DNA of 64,000 nt from Monocercomonoides exilis. Lineage: Eukaryota; Preaxostyla; Oxymonadida; Polymastigidae. Position numbers and translations under genes: made by a program. The notes under the pieces were generated by a model. That model was not told where the DNA came from and ran no database searches. It saw only the letters and a program-made list of their open reading frames with translations. Positions 46,669 through 57,400 of the stretch are shown here, in pieces. Numbering within the stretch: the first letter of the stretch is position 1; each line of letters begins with the position of its first letter. The stretch covers positions 434,001 to 498,000 of the forward strand of contig LSRY02000018.1 of assembly GCA_001643675.2 (NCBI GenBank), given 5' to 3'.

Positions 46669-47621
46669 TCCGTATTTCAAATGAATGCTAACGCTGTGAA
46701 GTGAAATATTTTGAGATAATTTGTTTTTCGTAAATATTTACAAATGATATTTAAACTAATCAGGATGCAAACAATCAATGATTTATGCGAAATTTTAATT
46801 GAAAATTTTCGAGAATAATTATTTAAATATGTCTTTACAACTCTATAAATTGATATCTTCAAAATATTTTACCATTATTTTGTTTGATAATTCGGTTTTA
46901 ACCATAAACAATTTATTGAATAAATCAAATCAATTCAAATAAAAGGCTAATACCAATAATATGCAATCTAAAATTAAATTCTTGAAAAATGGAATGAAAA
47001 GAAAATGTAACTTTATTTACCAAAACTAATAATTTTTGAATGTTGATGACAAAAATTAAGAATTACTAAATGGATAAAAAAAATGTCATTTACAATATTG
47101 AATGACATATCGCAACAACAAGAATTATAAAATGGCAAAATAAACGAGATGAAAAAAAGATTGTCGAATGATAAAGGGTTAAATAAAAAAAATAAAAGCA
47201 GTGAGAAATTGGAGGAACACTGAAAGAAAAATAATGAGCATTTATAAATATATAAGTATATCAATCAACCAATAAATCAAGCAAAAAAAGAAAAGCAAAG
47301 CTCTGATCAAATGAAATGAAATGAATGTTGCATCATCATTCACTTTTGCGATTCTTCTTGTCTTCAGGCTGTTCCAATAAAAATGCATTTTATAAAAAAA
47401 ATCATTCAATCCAATCAAGTTTTCAAAAAAGGTGGCGTTATTTCAGTTGTTGTAATAGTGACTTCCTTCTTCTCATTTCTAAATTTGCATTCTACATTCA
47501 ATTTTTCTTCTAATAAAACCATAAAAAAAAAATTCAATAATTAAAAAAATTTATAAAATTCAAATGAATAAAATAAAATAAATTATTTAAAAAAAAATTA
47601 AATTTATAAAATTCAAACATT
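46669..47621. other. AT-rich intergenic spacer
   Basis: Separates the 5' end of the exportin gene from the 3' end of the V-ATPase gene. No gene is supported. An undetected first exportin exon could lie within the first few hundred bases. Confidence 0.45.
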
Positions 47622-50600
47622 CTAATACTCCCTCGTCTCATTCCCCATATCCGTGCTTGTCGCCTCTGCATCCACCACTTTGAAGCTCAACGGCAAAAAC
47701 GGGTGCCCATCAGCCGCATAGAACTTATTCTGGAATTCCACCCAATGAAGCCTCAAGCAGTGCAGGAATGCTGATAATCCCTCCATCGCCAGCAATATTC
47801 CCACCGTCGCCCCGATCCACGCTGCTGTCCCAATAAGCAGGCCGAACACGGGAATTAATTTTCCGATGACCAAAATAAGGTAGTTGAAAAACACCTCTGC
47901 TAATTCTCCGTGCGCCAATGACAAAGCCCACAGACGGAGATATGAGGCGGTGTTGCTCACACATCCAAGCACGTATTCAATCACATCGATCAACTGATGC
48001 ACACACATTTCTCCGATGCTGAACTCTTCTTCTTCTTCCTCTTCATCATCGTTTCCTTCGCCTTCTTCAATATTATAAATAAATAAATAAATAAAATTAT
48101 AATAATTATTATAAAAAATTATTGCCGGAAAAATTAGCATTTTTTTAGCATACCCATAATTTGTGCTCTGTTCTCCATTCCATTTTTCTCCGAAGACCCA
48201 ATTTTTCTATCAGCAACATCAACAGCTTCAGTTTTTGCTAAATCAGAAGAATTTATTGAGGTGGAAGAAGAAGAATTCGAAGAAGAATTCGAAGAAGAAG
48301 AATTCGAATTAACTCCCTGATTCAGCTGTTCCAATCGTTTCTGACTGCCATTTGGATGGAAATACTGATTGAATTCACCATCGTCTGCCATTTTCCCCCC
48401 TTCGACAGGAGTGATTGAGCTTTGGCTGCGATGGATGGGGCGAGGGGGAGTGGAGTGTGAGAGAGAAGAAGAGGAAGAAGAAGAGGGAGAAGAAGAGGGA
48501 GAGGAAGAGGAGGAAGAAGAGGAGGAGGTTTGGGGTGTTTCTGAAAGAAAGAGGGAGAAAATTAAAGGAAAAAGGAGAAAAGAGGTAATTATGATATGTG
48601 AAAGAAAAGAACGTGAAAAACATTATTTCAAATTTTTTGGGGAAAAAAAAAGCAGAAGAGCATTAACAAATAAAATATAAAATAACAAATAATGATAAAA
48701 ATCTCTTTCTCTTTCTTCTAATTCGCCTCCACCTTCTCCTTCTTTCTCTCTCCTAAACACACCCTTCTCCTTCTTCTCCTTCCTCTCCTCCATCGCATGC
48801 TGCACAATCCTCACAATCGGCTTTGGCACCAGCAGCCACACGATCGACGCGATTGCCACAATCACCAGAATCAACTGCACTTTCTCCTGCCCTTCAAACA
48901 ACCTTTCTTCATCGCTTATCTTTTGACCTATCGCAAGAAACATATTTATCATTGTGCGAATCAGCATTGGCTTCGCATGGCCCTCAACGGGTGTCATCCA
49001 TTTGTATATGATCATGAATGACATGTACCCAAACAGGCTCATCAGAAGCAGGAATTGCGGAATAAACGTGCAAATCACATCGACAAGAGAATGTTTGTTG
49101 ATGTGGTTGAAAAGAGACAGGAAAAGCCCCAGCGTCATGTGACACACGCCTAAAATGACAGACATCTTCATCTTCATGGAGTTTGTGTACACGAGGTTGT
49201 TCGTGCTTTGACGCCAGATCTGGTTGAAGAAGATTGAATAAAAAAAGAAAAAGAAAAAGAAAAAAGAAAAATCTAAAATTTAGACTTTGTAAGAAAGATG
49301 CATACCGGATCCACTCCAAACGGATACGTTGTCCTTCCTTCGATGAAATGGCACACAGTTTCTGTTCTGTGATTCTCTTCCACCTCAACACATTTGTATC
49401 GGCTGCCAAACAAGTTCATAGAGAGAGAAAAACATTCATTGTAGAGAAGGCCGCAATATGCTGCAAACAGACCCATGATGAGGATCATGTAACGACCGAT
49501 GTAGAGATATTCGATGAGCTGGTGGAGGGGTGAAGAAGAAGGGGGGGGGGGAAGAGAGAGAGAGAGAGAGAAGAGGGGGAAGAAGGGGAAGAGAGAAGAA
49601 GGAGAAGGAGAAAGAGAAAGAGAAAGGGAAGAAGTTAAATGAAAAAGGGATAAATAGAAAGAATAAAAAATTAAAATATAAATTAAAACAAAAAAAAAAA
49701 AACTAATAAGCATCAACAGCACACATCATTCAACCCCTTCGACAGCCTCTTCTCAAACACGCAGAACACAAGCCCCACCAGCGCTAGCAGTATCCCATGC
49801 CCAAAATCCCCGAACATCACGCCAAACAGAAACGGAAACGTAAACAAGCAGAACAGCGCTGGATTCACTTCCCTGTAATGCGCTGTCCCGTACGCATCCA
49901 CCATCGCCTGGAACGCTGACGTGAATTTTGTCGATCTAATCTTCGTGGGCGGAGTCCGCTTTGTGGGGATCACATGTGCCATCGCTGCAATCTGGCTCTG
50001 TGCCTGTGTAGATGCTGCTGCTAATCGCATATGTACTTTCTCCACTTCCCTTTCCGCCACCCACCCTTCCCCTACAACACACCCAGCAAATCGGTCAGAG
50101 GCAAACAGGTTCAAAGTGGAATAGATCGCTTTCTCCCTCGCCACAAACAGGCGCCACTGATTGAAGTGCGCTTTGATCTCCAGCATACGCTGCTGCATTT
50201 GCTCTGCTGATCTTTCCTGGACGGCCTGGAGTGTTTGCAATCTTTCGTCTATTTGAGCGATTTGCTGCAGATGTTCTGAGGGAGAGGAAGGAAATGGGTA
50301 GACGCTGGCACCGAAAGAGGAGCAGATGCGCATGATTTTGTTGCGGGCGTGCTCGCCAGAGTAGAAGAGCATGAAGACACGCTTGCGTTCTGGTTGTTGC
50401 TGAAAGACGGGGGAGGGAAGAGGGAGGAAGGGAGAGAAGAAGGAAAAAAGATAAAAGAAAGTAGAAGTGAAAATAAAAAATAATGAGTGGAGAATGAGAT
50501 GTGTGAAGCGCATGATGTGGGTGGTTTAAATGGCAAAGCAGTGAAATTAAGTTGGTTGAAGAAATCAAAAATAATAAATTTTGAATGCAAAAAGTATTCG

Positions 50601-51431
50601 AATTTAATTTAACAATGAATAAATATTTTCTAACAATAAAAATTAATGAAAACACACAGTTGTCAAGTCGACTAATTGTACAGGGACCTCCTCTGACTCA
50701 ACAAGAACATTTCCTCTCAATGCAACAAAGATCATTCTGTAAAACATTTCCATTTTCGACTGTGAAATGATTCCAGCTGAATACATCAAGCTTCCGGGGT
50801 TTATGGGCTTGTCTATATCTGGTCCTTTTAATTCTCTATAAATTTATATTTAAAAATTCACAAAGAAATAAGCAATTAAAAAAATATTTATTACTTAATT
50901 CAGATACTTATCATCAGCAATCTCATTACTTGGGAAGGAAGTTGCACTTGCAATTGTTGTTGATGCTTGCCCCATTGTCTTTTCAAAAAATTTTGAACCA
51001 ATTGATAGCACATGTCGCATTTCAATAAGCTCAATCCTGTGCCGATTCAAATCGTCTTCACCCTGAATTAAATGCTTCAAATCTGTTTCGAGTTCTTCAA
51101 ACATTGGACCTAACTCAGTAGAAGACAATTCTTGCGTTAATGGCGTATCGTCCGGAACAATTTTCATCTTTTCAAGCTGAGAATGAAAAAAACGAATGCT
51201 TCTTTTGAGCTCATTGCATCTCCGAATCTCTCCTGAGTATTCTCTCTTTCCTTGATTAACATTAGGATTAAGGTCTTTAAAGTGAACAGACCCCGCTTCT
51301 CCTAGTTCCTTCATAGAAGCGTACGCTAAAAAATTCTTAATTATGAAGATATAATTAAAATGCAACAAACCAGCATCTCTTGGGAACACAAATTGCATGT
51401 AGACCATTGGTTCACTCCGATAAATATCCAT
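47622..51431 (-). CDS. V-type H+-ATPase subunit a, 8 exons
   Basis: Membrane subunit of the proton-translocating Vo sector, acidifying vacuoles and endosomes. Exons 51431-51371, 51325-50908, 50835-50658, 50399-49725, 49518-49306, 49219-48763, 48540-48154, 48064-47622 join in phase to 943 aa (830-840 is usual). The cytosolic N-half shows MDIYRSEPMVYMQFVFPRD, GSVHFKDLNPNVN, MEMFYRMIFVALRGNVLV and VFMLFYSGEHARNK. The membrane half begins AHYREVNPALFCLFTFPFLF, then GVMFGDFGHGILLA, RYMILIMGLFAAYCGLLYN, YPFGVDPIW, SMKMKMSVILGVCHMTLG and VHQLIDVIEYVLGCVSNTAS. The Arg essential for proton transfer is present in SYLRLWALSLAH (about residue 840), and the protein ends LSAFLHCLRLHWVEFQNKFY plus a short tail. 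The extra length is a Ser/Asn-rich insertion in exon 7, in the loop that varies in this family. Introns are 45-258 bp. Confidence 0.93.
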
Positions 51432-52916
51432 ATTTTCTGTAAGTTTTAACTTGAACTTTTAGAACTCGCAGAAAATAAAACAAAAAATTGAAATCAAAGT
51501 GATGGTTTGATCATAAATAATATATTTTTCCTAAATAATATTTTTTTATTCGGTCTATTTTTGTGTGGTTAATTGAAATACATCAAACATTTGATAAATG
51601 GAATTTCTATATATTCTGGGGATTCAATCTTTTTTTTTTCAAACAAGTAATTTCAAACACAAATGAGAAAACTTCAATTTTAATTTTCAAAAATTTATTC
51701 AAATTCATATTCACTTTCACTTTTGCATCTTTCATAAAAATAAAAATTTGAAAAATAAACATTTTTTTCTTACTAAATTAAATTCAGAAACAAAAAAAGT
51801 TAAAGAAATTTTAAGGATGGAAAAATTGTATTTAATTTTTTTAAAAATGAAACATGAGTAAGTAGCAAAAGAGTGTTAACAGCAATAAATAAGGCTGCAT
51901 TAAATATTTGCATAATTTATTTATTAAAAAGCTTCAATTCTGTATTCATTCATTCATTCGAGAAAAAAATATTATTTAAAAAAAAAGAATCAGAAAGAAA
52001 TAAAGAATTAGAAGGAATTAAAAAAAAGATAAAGAAAAAAATAGAAAAGAATAGAAAAGAAAAGAAATAGTACATACAAAATAATAAATTAGAAAAAGCA
52101 AAAGAAACAGGAAAAAAATAAATAAATAAATAACAAAAAAAAAAATTAAATGATATAAAATAAAACGAATAAGAAAAAGAATCACACACATCAAATAGAG
52201 CTTATGGAGAAAAAAGGAACGTAATGACTTCGCATGAACGTGATGATGTAAATAAAGAAGATATAAACCTAAAATATAAAATGAAGAAAAGAATAGAATC
52301 AAATAAAACGGAAAGAATATTATTTATTTATTATTATTGTTATATCATATTTTATTTATTTATTTATTTATTTATTTTAATTTATTGGTTATTAATATTT
52401 TATAATAGATAAATAAATAGATAAATAAATAGATAAATTAATAAATAGATAAATAGAGTTATTATTATAATAATACGAATCGCTAACAAAGATGTCTATA
52501 CCTACACCATCTGTCACTAAGCGCTGTCCATCCATTCAAAAAAGTAAGTCAAAAAATATAAAATGCCGAACTGAAAATTCGAATTATAATGCTGCATACA
52601 AAATCATTCCATTGTTTCTTTTTTCTCCCTCCTTCTCTTTCTCTCTCTTTCTCTCTTTCTCTCTCACACTCTTCCCAAAAAAGATATTCACAAAATGCAT
52701 AAGGAATGGTATAACACCCAAAAACATTCACAATTGTTTTTTTTTTTTTCCTTTCTTTTTCTAAAACTTTTGTATAACAGTTATTTTCTTCTCATCTTCA
52801 AAACAACACCATTTTTCTCTTCTCTTAATCTTTCCCTCTCCCTCTCTTTCTCCCTCTCTCCCTCTCTCACCTTCTTCCTTCCTTCCTTCCTCACCTTCCT
52901 TCCTCACCTTCCTTCT
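51432..52916. other. AT-rich intergenic spacer with TTTA/TAAA microsatellite
   Basis: No gene supported. 52320-52460 alternates TTTA runs with GATAAATAAATA runs, so the two halves can pair as a long A/T hairpin. 52620-52670 and 52800-52920 are TCTC/TTCC-rich, the latter reaching the stop codon of the acyl-CoA synthetase gene. Confidence 0.5.
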
Positions 52917-55753
52917 TTACTTCTCCTTCTTCCCTTCTGCCCCTCCACTCCCCACCGCCATTTGTATCGCTTTTCTCTTGCTATCGTCTTCCTCCGCTGG
53001 GAAAAATCTCTTTCTGAACGCGGCTCTTCTCGGCTTCAGTGTCGGTGTCATCAAACCAGACTCAATGTCAAATGGCTCTGGCGCAATAATCACAGATTGC
53101 GGGGCATGGAACGAAGGCAGATGGAGTTCAACACAAATACGCTTCATGTCCTTCAGCAAAATCATCTGCGGAGTCGGAACAGTTGCAAATGAGGCAGCGG
53201 TTGTTGGGGAAGATGTATTGTCACCTGAAGAAGAAGAAGAGGAGGAGGAGGAGGTTGATGTATTTGGTGGGGCAGTTACAGAGCGAAGCTGGATTGGCGG
53301 AGAGATCGAAGGCGAAGGAGGAGGAGAAGGTGCCATCATCGAACGATCACCATGTGGATCATCATTCGAAGAAGAAGAGGAAGCCGATGATGACTTTGAA
53401 TCATCATCGTCTTTCTCCTTCACAGGCTTAACACTCCCGTCAGCATTCAGTTCTCTGTGTGCCTCCTTCCACTCATTGATGCACCTTTCAATGGCTGCAT
53501 CATCTGCCACTACAACTGCCACGGGCGCTGTCAGGTGAGGTGCTGCGTGGATATACACCTGCTGAATGAACGGCGACAAGCAGAACATTCCCTCTAAATA
53601 CTCAGGCGACACCCACTCTCCATTCATCAGCTTCACAACTGACTTCACTCTGTCCACAATGTGCAAAAAGCCATGCTCATCCACATACCCCAGATCTCCT
53701 GTGTGGAAGAACCCGTCTTTGTCAAACGCTGCTTTTGTTGCCTCTTCGTTCTTGAAGTAGCCTGTGAACAAAGAAGTGCCCCTCAAACACAACTCTCCTG
53801 TAAAGTAGTTCTTCTTCCCCTTTTCAAACGACTGCGACTTCGACGGATCTGCTCCGTCCTCGTCTTCTCTGTTAACCTTTGCGATCTTCGCCTCAATACA
53901 CGCTGTAGGTGTACCACAGTTCGTCAGCCTAATCGCCGATGGATCCGGAAGCGGGTTGAATGCACGCACAACGTGTGAGCAAGATGCCACTTCAGTCAGT
54001 CCGTACCCTTCAAGCAGATACACCCCAAAGATATCCTCCATAAACTCCTTCACTTTCGTCGCCATTGGTGCACCGCCCAACACAATGTACCTCACGCACC
54101 CTCCCAGCACTTTGCGGAATGGGTAGAAAAGAGTATAGTCCAGCACATAGTTCGGATGGCGGTGCATCAGCTTCTTCTGCATCTGCCTCAGCATTATCCC
54201 GCCATTCACAGCTGCCCGCAGCGCGCAGGGCATTGACGCGATCTTGTCAGTCACCAGCTTGAAGATCTTGTTGAACACACGAGGCACACCCACCAGGAAC
54301 GTCGGGTGCAGAACTTGAATATCGCTCATCATTCCCGAGGGACCTTCAGAAGCAAAGGCAATCTTCGACCCGCCGTGCAGCGAGCCGTCCAGACACAGCT
54401 TCTCAAACACATGTGCCAGTGGCAGATACGAATAGTGGATGTCTGACAGGAGGAAGTTGTACCCACGCACAGCTGCTGCTCCGTAGGTCACAATGAACGC
54501 CCTGTGTGGCAAGATCACTCCTTTTGGCAGGCCTGTCGAGCCAGACGTGTAGATGATGCAGTGCGGAGACAGCGGCTCTGGATCGCACAGGGGCATTGGC
54601 AGTGGCTTGGAGGATTCCGATGAAGAGTCGGTTCTTGAGGCAGATGGATACAGATTGTACAAAAGCGCGCCAATGAACCTCCACTCACCGAAAGTCAATA
54701 TCGGAACTGTATCAGTCTCAAGAGTCTTCTTCATCACTTTTCTGGCATTTTCGATTTCCTCCAAAGTGTAGTTGGGGCACACCAAGGCATCGCCGGATGG
54801 GGCTGGCCGCTTGCTTTGCTCCGATTGGCGTGGCAGCACCGAAGGAGGAGGTGGAGGATATTTGGGATTCGGTAGATTCATGAAAATTGAAGTTGTATTA
54901 TTTACAATAGGGGTAGCATTTTTAGGGAAAGCTGGAAGTTTTAATTCAGATTCAGGCGGGTTTGTTGCCATGCGTGTAACGTATTCATCGAGTGCATCCT
55001 CGCTAATGTAATCATAGGTATTCATAAGGATAACTCCCCTAATTAAAGAACGAGCATGTTTGCACTGCTCTGTTGAAATAGCTTGAACAAAACGAGGCAC
55101 AAATCCAGGAGTAAGCGCGACAATCTGGCACTCTGTTTCGCACACAGCATGAATGATCCCGTTGACTCCTAGAGCATTATAGAGAGGAATATGAATTGCG
55201 GAAAGACGATCGCAGGCGTGCACCATCAATAAAAATTCCATGCAATTCTCTGAAAAAACTAATACACGATCCCCTCGCGTAACTCCGAGGGAGCAAAGTG
55301 CTCCCGTAAATTCTGTAACAAGTTTCTCAACAATAGGAGCTTTCAAAAATTTGAAAGGCCCCCACTTAAGGTCTGGCGATCGAAGACGGAAACCATACAA
55401 ATCATGATCTGGCCATTTTTTCACTCTGCGTGAAAACCACTGTTCCATTGTAAAAACACCATCTGTTAAAAGACAAAAAAATGAGATCGAAGCGTAATAA
55501 AAGAAGCATCAATAAAAAGCAACAAATGCAAATATATCTTTGGAAAATCAAACGATCACAACTCTGACAAACCTATTCCGGTCATAAGGCCTTTTTCATC
55601 TGTTGCATAATCTCGGAGTTTCTTTTCTTCATACAACGGGTAATAAATCCGTTCAGAAGGACTTTACCGAAAATTACAGAAAAATAATTCATTTATATAT
55701 TCAACAAATAATATTAATTCAAGGGCAAACTCATTTGATGATGCTGATGCCAT
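52917..55753 (-). CDS. Long-chain acyl-CoA synthetase, 3 exons
   Basis: Activates long-chain fatty acids to acyl-CoA with ATP (AMP-forming, ANL superfamily) at ER or other membranes. Exon 1 55753-55731 is tiny (MASASSN plus part of a codon). Exon 2 is 55661-55573 (PSERIYYPLYEEKKLRDYAT), exon 3 55462-52917. The joined product is 885 aa, against about 650-740 in most relatives. Signatures: AMP-binding P-loop IIYTSGSTGLPKGVILPH (about 345), LEGYGLTEVAS, FHTGDLGYVDEHGFLHIVDR followed by VVKLMNGEWVSPEYLEGMF (about 630), and the C-terminal PFDIESGLMTPTLKPRR. Two low-complexity insertions account for the length: a Pro-rich one about residues 225-290 and a Ser/Asp-rich one about 710-790. No N-terminal membrane anchor is evident. 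The start is set by the short first exon and is the least certain part. Confidence 0.9.
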
Positions 55754-56395
55754 GTTTTTAAAGTTGAAAAACAATAAAAGCAAACCATATTTCCTAAAGT
55801 TTGAAAATATTTTATTTTGTTCATGAGATAATATTGGAAGAATGAAAAAAGTTTCAAAATTTGTCGAAGGAAAATATAATAAAGGAAAAATATTTTGATT
55901 TTTCATATACGGTCTTTATTGGACAAATTTCTATTTTTCATCATTAATAATAATATTTCTCAAGTATTTTTGAATAAATCCAGAATGATTTTTTTCAAAC
56001 GTTGAATTGAAATTAATTGAATATCTAATTCCTCTTTTTGTAACATTTCTACTTTTTTTTTTCAATCAATTCTTCTGTTTTTAACAAACAGTTTATTACG
56101 CAAAATAAAAGATGAATTCACAAACAATAAATGCGATTGTTATCATAACAATCACTATAATCACATCTTGCATTCATCTGGTGTGAATTGTGTTGAAAAT
56201 TCTTCAAATAATACAAATACATCATTATTTGATTATGAAAACAATTTTAAAAATGAAAATCAAAGTTTCTAATAAAATAACAAAAGTTACAGTTTTAATC
56301 CATAATTTCCGACATGTAAAATTAACATGTTCATTAAAATAAAAATCATAAATTACCAATTAAAGTCTCAAAACAAAAAGCAATGACTCTGACAT
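55754..56395. other. AT-rich intergenic spacer
   Basis: No gene recognised between the acyl-CoA synthetase start and the PLAC8 gene stop. Confidence 0.5.
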
Positions 56396-56783
56396 TTACA
56401 AAGCAATTGGCTTGAACTGACAGCCGGCATTTTTGTACTGTTTCACAGTTTGGTAAAAACCGCAAGGCATAAGAAATGTCACATGAATGCAGTCGCTGCA
56501 TGCATCTCCAGCAATTCCTTCTTTCAGACGAATCTCATATCTGACCAATGCAAGGAAGGGAATGAACATTCCAATACAGCAATGCTGGCATCCGCACTCT
56601 TCTCCATAAACATGTGCAATCATGCTGCCAATTGTGCAGGGAGCAGTAAAATATCCTGAATAAAAAATAATCAGAATTTTCATTTTAAAAAATTATGATC
56701 AAAAAATTGATGTTTATCACACCTAAACAGCAAGCTTTAATATCTCCAAAGCATCCGCAAGTTCCTTGTGCCCATTCACCCAT
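56396..56783 (-). CDS. PLAC8-family cysteine-rich protein, 2 exons
   Basis: Exons 56783-56723 and 56655-56396 join in phase (67-bp intron, GTGTGA..TTCAG) to 106 aa, typical for the family. It begins MGEWAQGTCGCFGDIKACCL and continues GYFTAPCTIGSMIAHVYG, ECGCQHCCIGMFIPFL, then a C-terminal DACSDCIHVTFLMPCGFYQ. The CCLGYFTAPC block is the PLAC8 hallmark (CC.G....PC) and overlaps a hydrophobic segment, with a second hydrophobic stretch around GMFIPFLALV. Family members are small membrane-associated proteins linked to cell-size control or metal handling in plants, fungi and animals. The specific role here is unknown. Confidence 0.85.
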
Positions 56784-57400
56784 GTTGATTTATTTGTGTC
56801 TCAAAACAAAAAATGAGATCCTAAGCCATTAATTTACTTTTGAATCACATAAGTTTGGGTTTGCAATTAAGAAATAACCGCAATAATTGAATATTTCAAT
56901 GATTGCGTAACCAAATACAACTTTGCTTAAATTGTACAACAATAAAAAAAATATTCATCAAATTATTTTTAATTTTTCTATTTTTGATCATAAATAAATT
57001 TTTTTCCAGGTTTTCTTTTTTTTTTTTCATTAGCACTTTTCATATTTTATTCGTGTAATCAGTATTTTTTATTATATAAGTCAAAATCAAATTCATGCTA
57101 ATGAAAGATGTTTGCTAACAAATTCATCTTTGTTTCATTAACTTGTTTCGAATTTTCAATTTCCAATTATACAAATAAAAGAAAAAAATTTGTGTTTTCT
57201 TTTCTGTTCTTCAAAATTTTTCAAGATGAATTTCATTTAGAATTATTATCCTTTAAAAGAATTACAAAATTTTCTACATATTATCCAATTCATTGTTAGA
57301 ATAAATATAAAATATTTAAATCAAAAGTGTGTGGACGTTTTTGAAATGCATTCAATAAACTGCTCTTTTTCAATTATGTTTCTTTTTAACAATTTTTTAT
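56784..57400. other. AT-rich intergenic spacer
   Basis: No gene recognised. A short frame at 57108-57299 is AT-driven and unlike known proteins. Confidence 0.5.
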